Source: JBBQXY01 sp051004815
GTDB lineage: Bacteria; Chloroflexota; Ktedonobacteria; Ktedonobacterales; Ktedonobacteraceae
Reading direction: 5' to 3'
Assembly: GCA_051004815.1 (NCBI GenBank)
Contig: JBPCJY010000010.1
Coordinates: forward strand, 1 to 5,621
Length of the DNA stretch: 5,621 nt
Every line of letters starts with the position of its first letter. The first letter of the stretch is position 1. Below are positions 1-5,417 of the stretch, one piece after another. The translations under genes and the position numbers were made by a program. The notes under the pieces were generated by a model that saw only the letters and a list, made by a program, of their open reading frames with translations, had not been told where the DNA came from and searched no databases.

Positions 1-75
1 CACTAACGCTTGCAGCGATGGGGACGAGAAACTGCCCTGCATACCGAGAAAAAGTACACGCGGCACATCTTTCAT
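1..75 (-). CDS. N-terminus of a formyltransferase-like protein (partial, leaves window at left)
   Basis: Reading the minus strand from the ATG at 75-73 gives 25 residues without a stop, running off the window edge: MKDVPRVLFLGMQGSFSSPS and then LQALV. The pattern of a basic residue, a hydrophobic beta strand (VLFLG), a short loop and an S/P-x-LxALV helix resembles the first beta-alpha unit of methionyl-tRNA formyltransferase and related formyltransferase-fold proteins, which start RIIFAGT...LDALL in Fmt. No catalytic residues (N, H, D of the formyltransferase site) fall inside the window, so function is inferred from a short N-terminal likeness only. No clear Shine-Dalgarno lies directly upstream of this ATG. 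The gene diverges from the YggX/radical SAM operon, and the operon promoter starts only 4 bases from its start codon, so the two transcription units share one short control region. Confidence 0.5.
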   Translation of the reverse strand, partial: MKDVPRVLFLGMQGSFSSPSLQALV

Positions 76-79
76 GAAT

Positions 80-108
80 TTGACAGCAGCCCTTCTATCA
101 GGTAGTAT
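80..108 (+). promoter_or_regulatory. Sigma70-like promoter for the yggX-radical SAM operon
   Basis: A perfect -35 hexamer TTGACA at 80-85 is followed after 17 bases by TAGTAT at 103-108, which matches 4 of 6 positions of the -10 consensus. The predicted transcription start is near 114-116, giving a leader of about 33 bases before the ATG at 149. TATAAC at 113-118 is a better -10 on its own but would sit 27 bases from the -35. The spacing and the orientation towards an operon with a good ribosome site support the call; there is no experimental evidence. Confidence 0.5.
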
Positions 109-135
109 CTAGTATAACGCATTATCAGTGAAATC

Positions 136-141
136 AGGAGA
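136..141 (+). promoter_or_regulatory. Ribosome binding site fixing the yggX start
   Basis: AGGAGA at 136-141 lies 7 bases before the ATG at 149. It decides the start of the gene: the in-frame GTG at 128 lies upstream of this site and would place the Shine-Dalgarno sequence inside the coding region, so the ATG at 149 is preferred. Confidence 0.75.
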
Positions 142-148
142 ATTCATC

Positions 149-502
149 ATGCCACGAATGGTCAAATGTGTCAAATTGGGACGGGAGCTACCCGGATTGG
201 ATAAGCCGCCTTTCCCCGGTGAGTTGGGTCAACGTATCTATGAGAATATCTCGAAGCAGGCCTTTGACATGTGGCCCGCGCAAAGTACGCTCATTATTAA
301 TCACTACGGTCTGAATATGGCCGATCCTGACGGGCGCAAACTGTTGCGTGAACAGATGGAAGAATTTTTCTTTGGCGCACAAGCAAAGATGCCAGAGGGA
401 TGGGTTGCTGAGGGCGATGATGACGACAGTGTCGCGGCGGGAGCCAAGGGTGGCGGACAGAGTAGTAAAGGCGGCGGCGGTGGAACATCCAGTAAGAAAT
501 GA
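149..502 (+). CDS. yggX: Fe(2+)-trafficking / oxidative damage protection protein, YggX family
   Basis: The 117-residue product closely follows the YggX family (Pfam Iron_traffic). It has a Cys near the N-terminus (C7 in MPRMVKC), then FPGELGQRIYENISKQAFDMW, then the LIINHYGLNM segment and a KLLREQMEEFFFG helix, in the same order as in E. coli YggX (PGELGKRIYNEISKEAW, LINEKKLNM, KLLEQEMVNFLF). In enterobacteria YggX is a small cytoplasmic protein linked to protection of labile iron-sulfur clusters and to Fe(II) handling; the exact mechanism is debated. The family core is about 90 residues. This protein adds a tail with a DDDD run followed by Gly/Ser/Lys low complexity (GGGQSSKGGGGGTSSKK), absent from E. 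coli YggX. The start is chosen by the AGGAGA site 7 bases upstream. Its TGA stop overlaps the ATG of the radical SAM gene (ATGA, 499-502), implying translational coupling and a shared role, plausibly iron or Fe-S cluster care for the radical SAM enzyme. Confidence 0.92.
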   Translation: MPRMVKCVKLGRELPGLDKPPFPGELGQRIYENISKQAFDMWPAQSTLIINHYGLNMADPDGRKLLREQMEEFFFGAQAKMPEGWVAEGDDDDSVAAGAKGGGQSSKGGGGGTSSKK

Positions 503-1926
503 GGGATCCCGGCGATATTCTGCTCATTTCTTGTTATGAACTGGGACATCAACCATTTCACCTTGCTTCACTGTGTGCTATGCTTCAGCACGCGGGATAC
601 TGTCCTGTTCCAATAGATACCGCGGTAGAAACGCTGACCGACGAAGTAATTATGCAGGCCCGCTTCGTCGGTATTTCTGTACCGATGCATACTGCCCTAC
701 GCTTAGGGCAGCAGATTGCCTTACATGTACGCGCCATAAACCCCTCTGCTCATATCTGCTTTTATGGACTCTACGCTCTCCTCAATGCCGATTACTTGCT
801 GCAAGACACTATTGATTCCGCTATTGGCGGCGAATATGAACAGCCTATTCTGCATCTGCTGACCGCACTCGAAAGTGGCGTCACGGATGCTATCGCAGGA
901 GTGCGCACACGCCAGTTTGCCAGTGGTCCATGGATTGAGCGCACCGCGTTTGTCGTGCCAGATCGCCAACACTTACCCACGCTGGATCGCTACGCACGAC
1001 TGGAAACAAACGGCTCTCTACAACTTGCTGGCTATACCGAGACAACACGCGGCTGTAAACATACTTGTCAGCATTGTCCCCTTACCCCCATCTACCATGG
1101 GCGTTTCTTCGTGGTGCCATCTGCGATTGTCCTCGCGGATATTCGCGCACAGGTCGCGCAAGGAGCACAGCACATCACCTTCGGCGACCCCGATTTCTTT
1201 AACGGCCCCGGCCACGCCTTGCGTATTATCCGTGCCATGCATGCTGAATTCCCGCATCTCACCTTTGACGCTACCATCAAAATCGAGCATCTGCTCAAGC
1301 AGCGTCATTTGCTGCCGGAATTGAAAAGCCTGGGCTGCGCCTTCATTGTCTCCGCCGTTGAATCCATCAATGACAATGCGCTGCACCACCTTGATAAAGG
1401 GCATACAAAGGCCGATGTTATTGCAGCATTTGAACTGATGGAACAAGTAGGCATTCCGTTGCGTCCCTCGCTGATGCCCTTTTCACCTTGGGAAACGCTG
1501 GAGAGCTATCTTGAGATACTGACTTTCTTTGAAGAGCAGCAACTCCTTGAGCATATTGATCCCGTTCACTTTTCGATTCGCTTGCTGCTTCCTCCTGGCT
1601 CGGCACTCCTTGATGACGAGGATGCGCATGAATGGTTGGGAGAACTTGAGCCGGAGGCGTACACCTATCGCTGGCAACATCCCGACCCGCGCATGGACAC
1701 GTTACAGCAGAAGGTGCTCACCATAGTGGAGCAAGGAGAAACCCGTCAGGCTGATCCCATCGAGACATTCTTCCACCTCAAGGCCGTGACATTGGCTGTG
1801 CTGGGCCAGGATTTCAATGTGTCAGCAGCAGTACAACACTATGGCACGCGCAAAGTCCTGCCCCACCTGACCGAATCGTGGTTCTGCTGAGCGGAGCCTA
1901 CCACGGATCAGTTGGATCCGCAGTAG
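499..1926 (+). CDS. CUAEP-tail radical SAM selenoprotein (TGA 1888-1890 read as selenocysteine)
   Basis: The product is a 475-residue radical SAM protein if the TGA at codon 464 is read as selenocysteine, or 463 residues if it is a stop. Residues 1-125 form a Rossmann-like domain of the kind found before radical SAM cores (B12-binding-like: ILLISCYELG, FVGIS, ICFYGLYA, GGEYEQP). I see no DxHxxG cobalamin ligand motif in it, so cofactor binding is uncertain. C186, C190 and C193 (GCKHTCQHC) form the CxxxCxxC motif that binds the 4Fe-4S cluster cleaving S-adenosylmethionine. Further core strands are ITFGDPDFF (226-234) and IVSAVESI (283-290). Past C463 the frame continues as UAEPTTDQLDPQ to TAG 1924-1926. 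Cys-Sec-Ala-Glu-Pro is the signature tail of the CUAEP/CCAEP-tail radical SAM family, and a SECIS-like hairpin follows the TGA. The substrate is unknown. The 4-base overlap with yggX indicates one operon and coupled translation. An automatic caller would truncate this gene at the TGA. Confidence 0.88.
1888..1890 (+). other. Recoded TGA codon, selenocysteine 464
   Basis: TGC-TGA-GCG-GAG-CCT-ACC reads Cys-Sec-Ala-Glu-Pro-Thr. The Cys just before and the AEPT just after reproduce the family's CUAEP tail, in which other members carry Cys at the Sec position (CCAEP). The codon is followed by a hairpin at the distance expected for SelB-dependent decoding. The vicinal Cys-Sec pair would be able to form a selenenyl-sulfide, suggesting a redox-active flexible C-terminal arm; that role is inference. 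Confidence 0.85.
1898..1926 (+). promoter_or_regulatory. Bacterial SECIS element
   Basis: Immediately 3' of the TGA, CGGATC (1904-1909) pairs perfectly with GATCCG (1915-1920) around the 5-base loop AGTTG (1910-1914). Below it, a 2x2 internal loop (CA/CA, 1902-1903 and 1921-1922) leads to a second perfect 4-bp stem, CTAC (1898-1901) with GTAG (1923-1926). Known bacterial SECIS elements need a small apical loop with a G in its first two positions, a stem of at least about 4 bp, and 16-37 nt between UGA and loop. Here the loop begins AG, the upper stem is 6 bp and the gap is 19 nt, so all criteria are met. The final stop codon TAG lies in the 3' arm of the lower stem. Confidence 0.83.
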
Positions 1927-2004
1927 CATGTTCGTTGGTGTTCTCCGGCGGCCCCCCAAGCGCATTGAGCAAATGCATTGTCCGTCTTGTACCGCTCTTT
2001 TTTG

Positions 2005-2029
2005 GGTAGAGCCGCACTAATCGGTGAAA
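2005..2029 (+). repeat. Left terminal inverted repeat of the IS1-like element
   Basis: It begins GGTAGAGCCGCACTAATCGG and ends TGAAA. It matches the reverse complement of 3297-3321 at 22 of 25 positions, with three differences (G/A, T/C and G/A at positions 10, 17 and 19). Confidence 0.9.
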
Positions 2030-2033
2030 AGGC

Positions 2034-3248
2034 TCAAGCGACCTTACGGGGGCGACCTCGTGGTCGTTTGGGCACAGACGGATCAGGTAAAGGATGTGTA
2101 CGAGGTCGCCCTCGTGGTCGTTTAGGAAGTGGAGGACTTGCTCCAACAGCTTTGCGAGGTCGTCCTGGTCTTTTGGGTTCCACCCAAGCCACAGGAGCGA
2201 CCTTAGACATCAAAAGTTCTTGGATGCGCCAGATGTGATCCGTCAGTCCTGCCGCCATAGCTGGTGTACAACGATACCCAAAATGCGTTGCTTTGCTTAA
2301 CTCATGATGGGGAAAGCAAAAGTTATAGGTACATCCAATCAAAAACATTCCCACTTCTAACGTTTCCACGCACTGGACAGCATGACGACACTTGCGTGTT
2401 AAAGAAGCAAGACGCTCACGCATCGTTCCGTTCAATCGCTCAATACAAGAGGTATTGAACTCTTTGCATCCGACGGTCATCTGGAGCAATTCCTGTGCTT
2501 TCGTCAGTGCTCCTCTCGTGATCTTTCTGGTGACTTCTACCACTCGTTTCTTTTCGGTGCGCTTAATCACGGTAGCAATACACAGATTTGGCCACACTTC
2601 CAAACTGCATAGCCCGCGCCCTTCTTTCTTCTTCACCTTCTCTCTAAATGCGCGCCCTATGCTCTTTGGATATGCCGCAAACCCATCGGTGCAGACGAGC
2701 AGGGCTTGGACGAACTGACAGCACGCACGAACGTGTTGCAAGAGACGGTCAATGAGCCTGCGATCTCGACTCGTGCTCACCACTCCTACCATCCATAAGC
2801 GCGTCGTGACATCCATTGCCAAAGCGATCCAGATGATCAGTTTTCTTCCTTTGGCTCGAATTTCATCGGCCTGGATATGGTGACTCTTGACATGTCCTTG
2901 TTCTACAAAGGCATGATGAACCAGTTGACACTGCTTTCCTGCTCGTTTTTGCCAATCCGCTACGGTCCGTTCATCCAAGCCATAGGCATGAACTATCGCT
3001 TGGATCGGACATCCATATGATAATAAGGTCACGACTCTTGTGATAGTTTCCTCATCTGTCCGCAAGCCTTCCATCATCGTGCCTCTCCATGCACTAAATG
3101 TCTTCTTGCACATCCAGCAGCGATAGCGTTGGGGGTGATACGAGTGTATACGAATGTTGCCCTCTCCGATTTTGCCTCTTGCACGACACGTTTCATTGGG
3201 GCAAAATTGTTTGGACGGGTCCATTGGCTCTGTTGTACTCTTTTTCAT
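2034..3248 (-). CDS. IS1-like transposase with C-terminal AT-hooks
   Basis: This DDE transposase moves the surrounding element. Numbering below is from the GTG at 3302 (422 residues). A zinc ribbon is formed by C34, C39, C62 and C65 (FCPNETC and YRCWMCKKTFS). A helix-turn-helix at about 83-118 contains YGLDERTVADW. The catalytic triad is D146 (IQADE), D206 (VCTDGF) and E288 (CIERLNGTMRERL); the last block resembles IS1 InsB (RIERHNLNLRQHL). The C-terminus carries three AT-hook motifs with GRP cores (about residues 377-384, 394-402 and 412-420). Zinc ribbon and catalytic domain are one continuous frame, whereas classical IS1 needs a -1 frameshift to join InsA and InsB. The start is uncertain: GTG 3302 lies inside the terminal repeat and is unlikely, so I chose ATG 3248; ATG 3224 (MDPSKQFCP) fits the short N-terminus of IS1 proteins equally well. 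None has a strong ribosome site. The frame is intact, so the copy may be active. Confidence 0.88.
   Translation of the reverse strand: MKKSTTEPMDPSKQFCPNETCRARGKIGEGNIRIHSYHPQRYRCWMCKKTFSAWRGTMMEGLRTDEETITRVVTLLSYGCPIQAIVHAYGLDERTVADWQKRAGKQCQLVHHAFVEQGHVKSHHIQADEIRAKGRKLIIWIALAMDVTTRLWMVGVVSTSRDRRLIDRLLQHVRACCQFVQALLVCTDGFAAYPKSIGRAFREKVKKKEGRGLCSLEVWPNLCIATVIKRTEKKRVVEVTRKITRGALTKAQELLQMTVGCKEFNTSCIERLNGTMRERLASLTRKCRHAVQCVETLEVGMFLIGCTYNFCFPHHELSKATHFGYRCTPAMAAGLTDHIWRIQELLMSKVAPVAWVEPKRPGRPRKAVGASPPLPKRPRGRPRTHPLPDPSVPKRPRGRPRKVA
2043..2174 (-). repeat. Tandem AT-hook-coding repeats
   Basis: On the plus strand, related blocks such as CGACCTCGTGGTCGTTTGG, CGCCCTCGTGGTCGTTTAGG and CGTCCTGGTCTTTTGGG occur at 2043-2069, 2097-2123 and 2151-2174. 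On the minus strand they encode KRPRGRPRK, KRPRGRPRT and KRPGRPRK, spaced by 51-54 bases. They appear to have arisen by internal duplication of an AT-hook module. Confidence 0.8.
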
Positions 3249-3296
3249 AAGCACATCATGCCAAGGACCGTCCTTTTTTTCAAGCCTCTCCCCCAA

Positions 3297-3321
3297 TTTC
3301 ACTGGTTAGTGTGGCTCTACC
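3297..3321 (-). repeat. Right terminal inverted repeat of the IS1-like element
   Basis: On the minus strand it begins GGTAGAGCCACACTAACCAG and ends TGAAA, pairing with 2005-2029. It also encodes the last residues and the TAA stop (3308-3306) of the truncated helicase reading frame, read on the same strand. Confidence 0.9.
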
Positions 3322-3892
3322 GTTTGTTCTAACCAGTTGTAAAAATTGTCATTATTCGAATCTGGTACAATACGACTCCACTGTTCTTCTAAAGGACTAC
3401 TTGCCACCAGTACGTTCTGCGATTGTGCTTCAGGACTGATTTTGTTGATTAGATTTTCATAAGTTGTATTATTGAGCGAACTTACAACAACAAGGCTACG
3501 ACCTTCTGTTCCGTACCCCGGTCGACCTGATCGTCCGATAAGATTGCCAAATTCTTGTTGGGTAATTGTCTCATTCTTACCTTCATCATAGAGTTTTTTA
3601 AAAGGATTCCAATGCCGTCCAGGTTTCCAGCGTTCAAGGGAGGGTATTAGAATAGTTTCAAACGGGAGATTTACTCCTTCTGATAATGTTGAGGTTGCTA
3701 ATACGATATGGATAAGACGTTCTTGAATCAGTTCGGTAAAAAGCTTTCCAATCGCTCCTGGCATACTACCTTGATGAACAACAATTCCTTTTTTCAAAAG
3801 TCGATATGTGTATGAATCAACTCCAAAGTAATCCTCGCAGGAACGTAGGCATTCGTTCCACAGTTTAAAATCTTTATCAGGCTCCTGGAAAT
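3306..3892 (-). pseudogene. Ski2-like superfamily 2 helicase, internal fragment cut by two IS elements
   Basis: A minus-strand frame, open from the edge of the second element down to TAA 3308-3306, encodes the second RecA-like domain of an SF2 helicase. GIVVHQGSMP corresponds to motif IV/IVa, VLATSTLSEGVNLP to motif V, and QEFGNLIGRSGRPG to motif VI with its arginine finger. The frame continues unbroken upstream of the TTG at 3797 through about 30 helicase-like residues (for example DFKLWNECLRSCEDYFGVDS) and ends where the IS4-like inverted repeat begins. Motifs I-III (Walker A, DExH) and the C-terminal domains are missing. The last residues VEPH and the stop come from the IS1-like repeat, so the natural C-terminus is gone. 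The fragment looks A/T-richer than the flanking genes, suggesting separate origin. Ski2-like helicases with long insertions between motifs V and VI are frequent in phage defence loci, but assignment to a particular system is speculation. It cannot be functional as a helicase. Confidence 0.82.
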
Positions 3893-3908
3893 TGAAGTTT
3901 AGACAAAA
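3893..3908 (+). repeat. Left inverted repeat of the IS4-like element
   Basis: TGAAGTTTAGACAAAA is an exact reverse complement of 5401-5416. The exact outer boundary could be shifted by a base or two because no target duplication anchors it. Confidence 0.88.
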
Positions 3909-3913
3909 ATAAG

Positions 3914-3948
3914 CTCAGGCAATCCTCTCTTGCAGGAAAGTGCCTGAG
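3914..3948 (+). repeat. Subterminal hairpin in the leader of the IS4-like element
   Basis: CTCAGGCA (3914-3921) pairs exactly with TGCCTGAG (3941-3948), with a weaker inner TCCT/AGGA pairing (3923-3926 with 3934-3937). It lies between the inverted repeat and the transposase start. It could be a transposase binding site or an anti-read-in hairpin that limits expression from outside promoters; which one cannot be decided from sequence. Confidence 0.55.
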
Positions 3949-3982
3949 AGAGTAAAGTTCTTTGTAAACAAATCAAGACCAC

Positions 3983-3988
3983 AAAGGA
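3983..3988 (+). promoter_or_regulatory. Ribosome binding site for the IS4-like transposase
   Basis: AAAGGA at 3983-3988 stands 10 bases before the GTG at 3999 and supports that non-ATG start. Confidence 0.55.
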
Positions 3989-3998
3989 CTCTTACGAA

Positions 3999-5321
3999 GT
4001 GAACTGTAACACATTGAGACAAGTTCGTCAGGGACTCTACGCCAGTTTTGAGCGGAGATCCGATGCGCTGTTCGATTTGACCGATGCCTTGTTGTGCGAA
4101 AGCCAGGCCAGATCGTTGGCGGAATTGTCGTTGTCGCCACAGTTTCGGCGCACGTGGACAAGCGTGTACAAAGCGCTGCTAGATGGCAAGATCCAGATCG
4201 AGAAGATCCGAGCCATCTTGGTGGAAGCCTTGTTGGCAGGGAAACCAGAAAACGAGCCGGTCTGGATGGCGGTCGATGGGAGCAATTTCCCTCGCCCAGA
4301 CGCAAGGACCAGTGAAGACCGCACGATCATCCATCTGTCGAATTTGCCTTTGGTGAAAACGCCAATCGGCGTGGGATGGACATTTTCCAGCGTCGTGCTG
4401 ATCCCGGAACAGACCAGCAGCTGGACGCCCATTCTGGATCACCAACGCATCACGAGTAAGCAGACGGCCATCGGAGTCGCGATTGAACAGTTGAAAGCAC
4501 TCAAGCCGCTGTTTGGCACCCGGCGGCTCATCCTGCTGGCTGATCGGTGGTATGCAACCCCTGAGTTTTTGCGTGCCTGCCATGATCTGGGGTAGAGTGT
4601 TGTGCTGCGCCTCAAAAGCAACCGCAGACTCTTCCGTGCGCCCGTGCGCCGGTACAAGAATGGCAGATCTCCCTTGGACGGACCTCTCTTTCAGGGCAAA
4701 CGGCCTGAGACCCATGGGCAAGCCGATGAAGTCTGGAGCGAAAAGGATCAGACGGGCCGACGCACCACCATCAGTCGCTGGAACCACCTGCATTTCAAAG
4801 AAGACCGCGATCTGCAGGTGAGCGTGATGCGCGTCGAACGGGAAGCCGCCAAAGGCAGCAAGCGAGACCCGCGGGTGAGTTGGGTGGTGATGCTCGATCA
4901 CGCCGTCCCTTTGTCCCCCATAGCCCAGCACTATGCTCGCCGCTTCTCTCAAGAACACGGCTCTCGCTTTTTGAAGCAAGATCTGCTTTGGGCGCGTGCT
5001 CATGTCCGAACGCCTGAACAAATGCTGTTGTGGAGTTGGGTCGTCGCTCTGGCCTTCAATCAGTTGTATTTGGCACGGGAGTTGGGACAAGAGATGCGTC
5101 AGCCATGGGAACGCAACGGGCGTCCCGTGACTCCACGGCAGGTGCGTCGGGTGATGCCTGCGCTTTTGTTGCAGGTTGGCACACCAACACGCCCGTGCCA
5201 ACCACGCGGAAAAGCACCGGGACGAGCCAAAGGGTTCCACCCCAAACGAGCCAAGCGCCATCCCTACATTCGCAAAACGAGCAAAAAAGATAAAAAAGAC
5301 AAAACATCGGCCTCGCCCTGA
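3999..5321 (+). pseudogene. IS4/IS701-like transposase with in-frame amber codon
   Basis: One frame runs from GTG 3999 to TGA 5319-5321 (440 codon positions) but is broken by TAG at 4593-4595 (position 199). Both halves are in the same frame, so this is a single nonsense change, not a frameshift. Family motifs continue across it: D93 in AVDGS, D182 in LLADRWYATPEFL, LRLKSNRRL just after the stop, and E319 in RRFSQEHGSRFLKQDLLWAR complete a DDE triad of the IS4 superfamily. The interrupted stretch DLG*SVVLRLKSN would read DLGWSVVLRLKSN with TGG, a one-base difference. The C-terminus is highly basic (KKDKKDK), typical of DNA-binding transposase tails. Translated as is, the product stops after 198 residues without the catalytic Glu; a restart at GTG 4602 would lack both Asp residues. 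The copy should be inactive unless the amber codon is suppressed or a transposase acts in trans. Confidence 0.87.
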
Positions 5322-5366
5322 GGTTTGTCCGCTTTTGCTCATCTTCCCATCGACCTTTCTTTGTTT

Positions 5367-5391
5367 CTGAGCCTCATTCACACTGGCTCAG
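5367..5391 (+). repeat. Subterminal hairpin at the right end of the IS4-like element
   Basis: CTGAGCC (5367-5373) pairs perfectly with GGCTCAG (5385-5391) across an 11-base loop. It lies 46 bases after the transposase stop and 9 bases before the right inverted repeat. GCTCAGG also occurs at 3913-3919 near the left end. It may terminate transposase transcription, although only a short TCTCTTTTG tract follows, or serve as an end-recognition structure. Confidence 0.5.
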
Positions 5392-5400
5392 GTGGGTCTC

Positions 5401-5416
5401 TTTTGTCTAAACTTCA
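5401..5416 (-). repeat. Right inverted repeat of the IS4-like element
   Basis: TTTTGTCTAAACTTCA is the exact reverse complement of 3893-3908 and closes the element. Confidence 0.88.
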
Positions 5417-5417
5417 G

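Larger units (their letters stand above)
2005..3321 (-). mobile_element. IS1-family-like insertion sequence, complete (1317 bp)
   Basis: Two terminal inverted repeats of 25 bp beginning GGTAGAGCC bound a single transposase gene on the minus strand. IS1 ends also begin with GGT, and the encoded transposase has the IS1 order of zinc ribbon, HTH and DDE catalytic core. The transposase stop codon is only 4 bases from the inner edge of the left repeat, so the element is compact. The 8- and 9-base flanks compared by eye do not match, so there is no target duplication of the IS1 size. The right end lies inside a helicase gene whose missing part is not found to the left of the element. Confidence 0.87.
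3893..5416 (+). mobile_element. IS4/IS701-like insertion sequence (1524 bp), transposase interrupted
   Basis: Perfect 16-bp inverted repeats at 3893-3908 and 5401-5416 enclose a DDE transposase gene on the plus strand and subterminal hairpins near each end. The outer 9-base flanks differ (CCTGGAAAT to the left, GTCAAATAA to the right), so no target duplication is seen. The left end lies in the helicase fragment and the right end 1 base outside a DUF2252 stop codon; the two flanks therefore do not come from one interrupted gene. Confidence 0.85.

Noticed and set aside
128..148. GTG at 128 as the start of the YggX gene
   Set aside because: The AGGAGA ribosome site lies downstream of it, and the family N-terminus fits MPRMVKC from the ATG at 149.
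1018..1446. 142-residue open frame on the minus strand inside the radical SAM gene
   Set aside because: It is antisense to conserved radical SAM sequence, with no ribosome site or family motif seen.
1962..1976. Hairpin GCATT-GAGCA-AATGC as terminator of the operon
   Set aside because: The stem is only 5 bp and A/T-rich, and the T run (1998-2003) is more than 20 bases away; nothing in 1927-2004 makes a convincing intrinsic terminator.
1978..2238. Plus-strand frame rich in RGRPRGRLG repeats
   Set aside because: It is the antisense of the AT-hook-coding repeats of the transposase; its repetitiveness comes from that coding sequence.
1996..3330. Target site duplication for the IS1-like element
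   Set aside because: The flanking 8-9 bases (TCTTTTTTG on the left, GTTTGTTCT on the right) do not match.
4593..4595. TAG as a pyrrolysine codon
   Set aside because: No supporting structure or family precedent is seen; a one-base TGG to TAG mutation in a transposase is far simpler.
4179..5381. 400-residue open frame on the minus strand
   Set aside because: It lies antisense to the IS4-like transposase, shows no recognisable domain and has the composition of a shadow frame; the plus-strand frame carries the DDE motifs.
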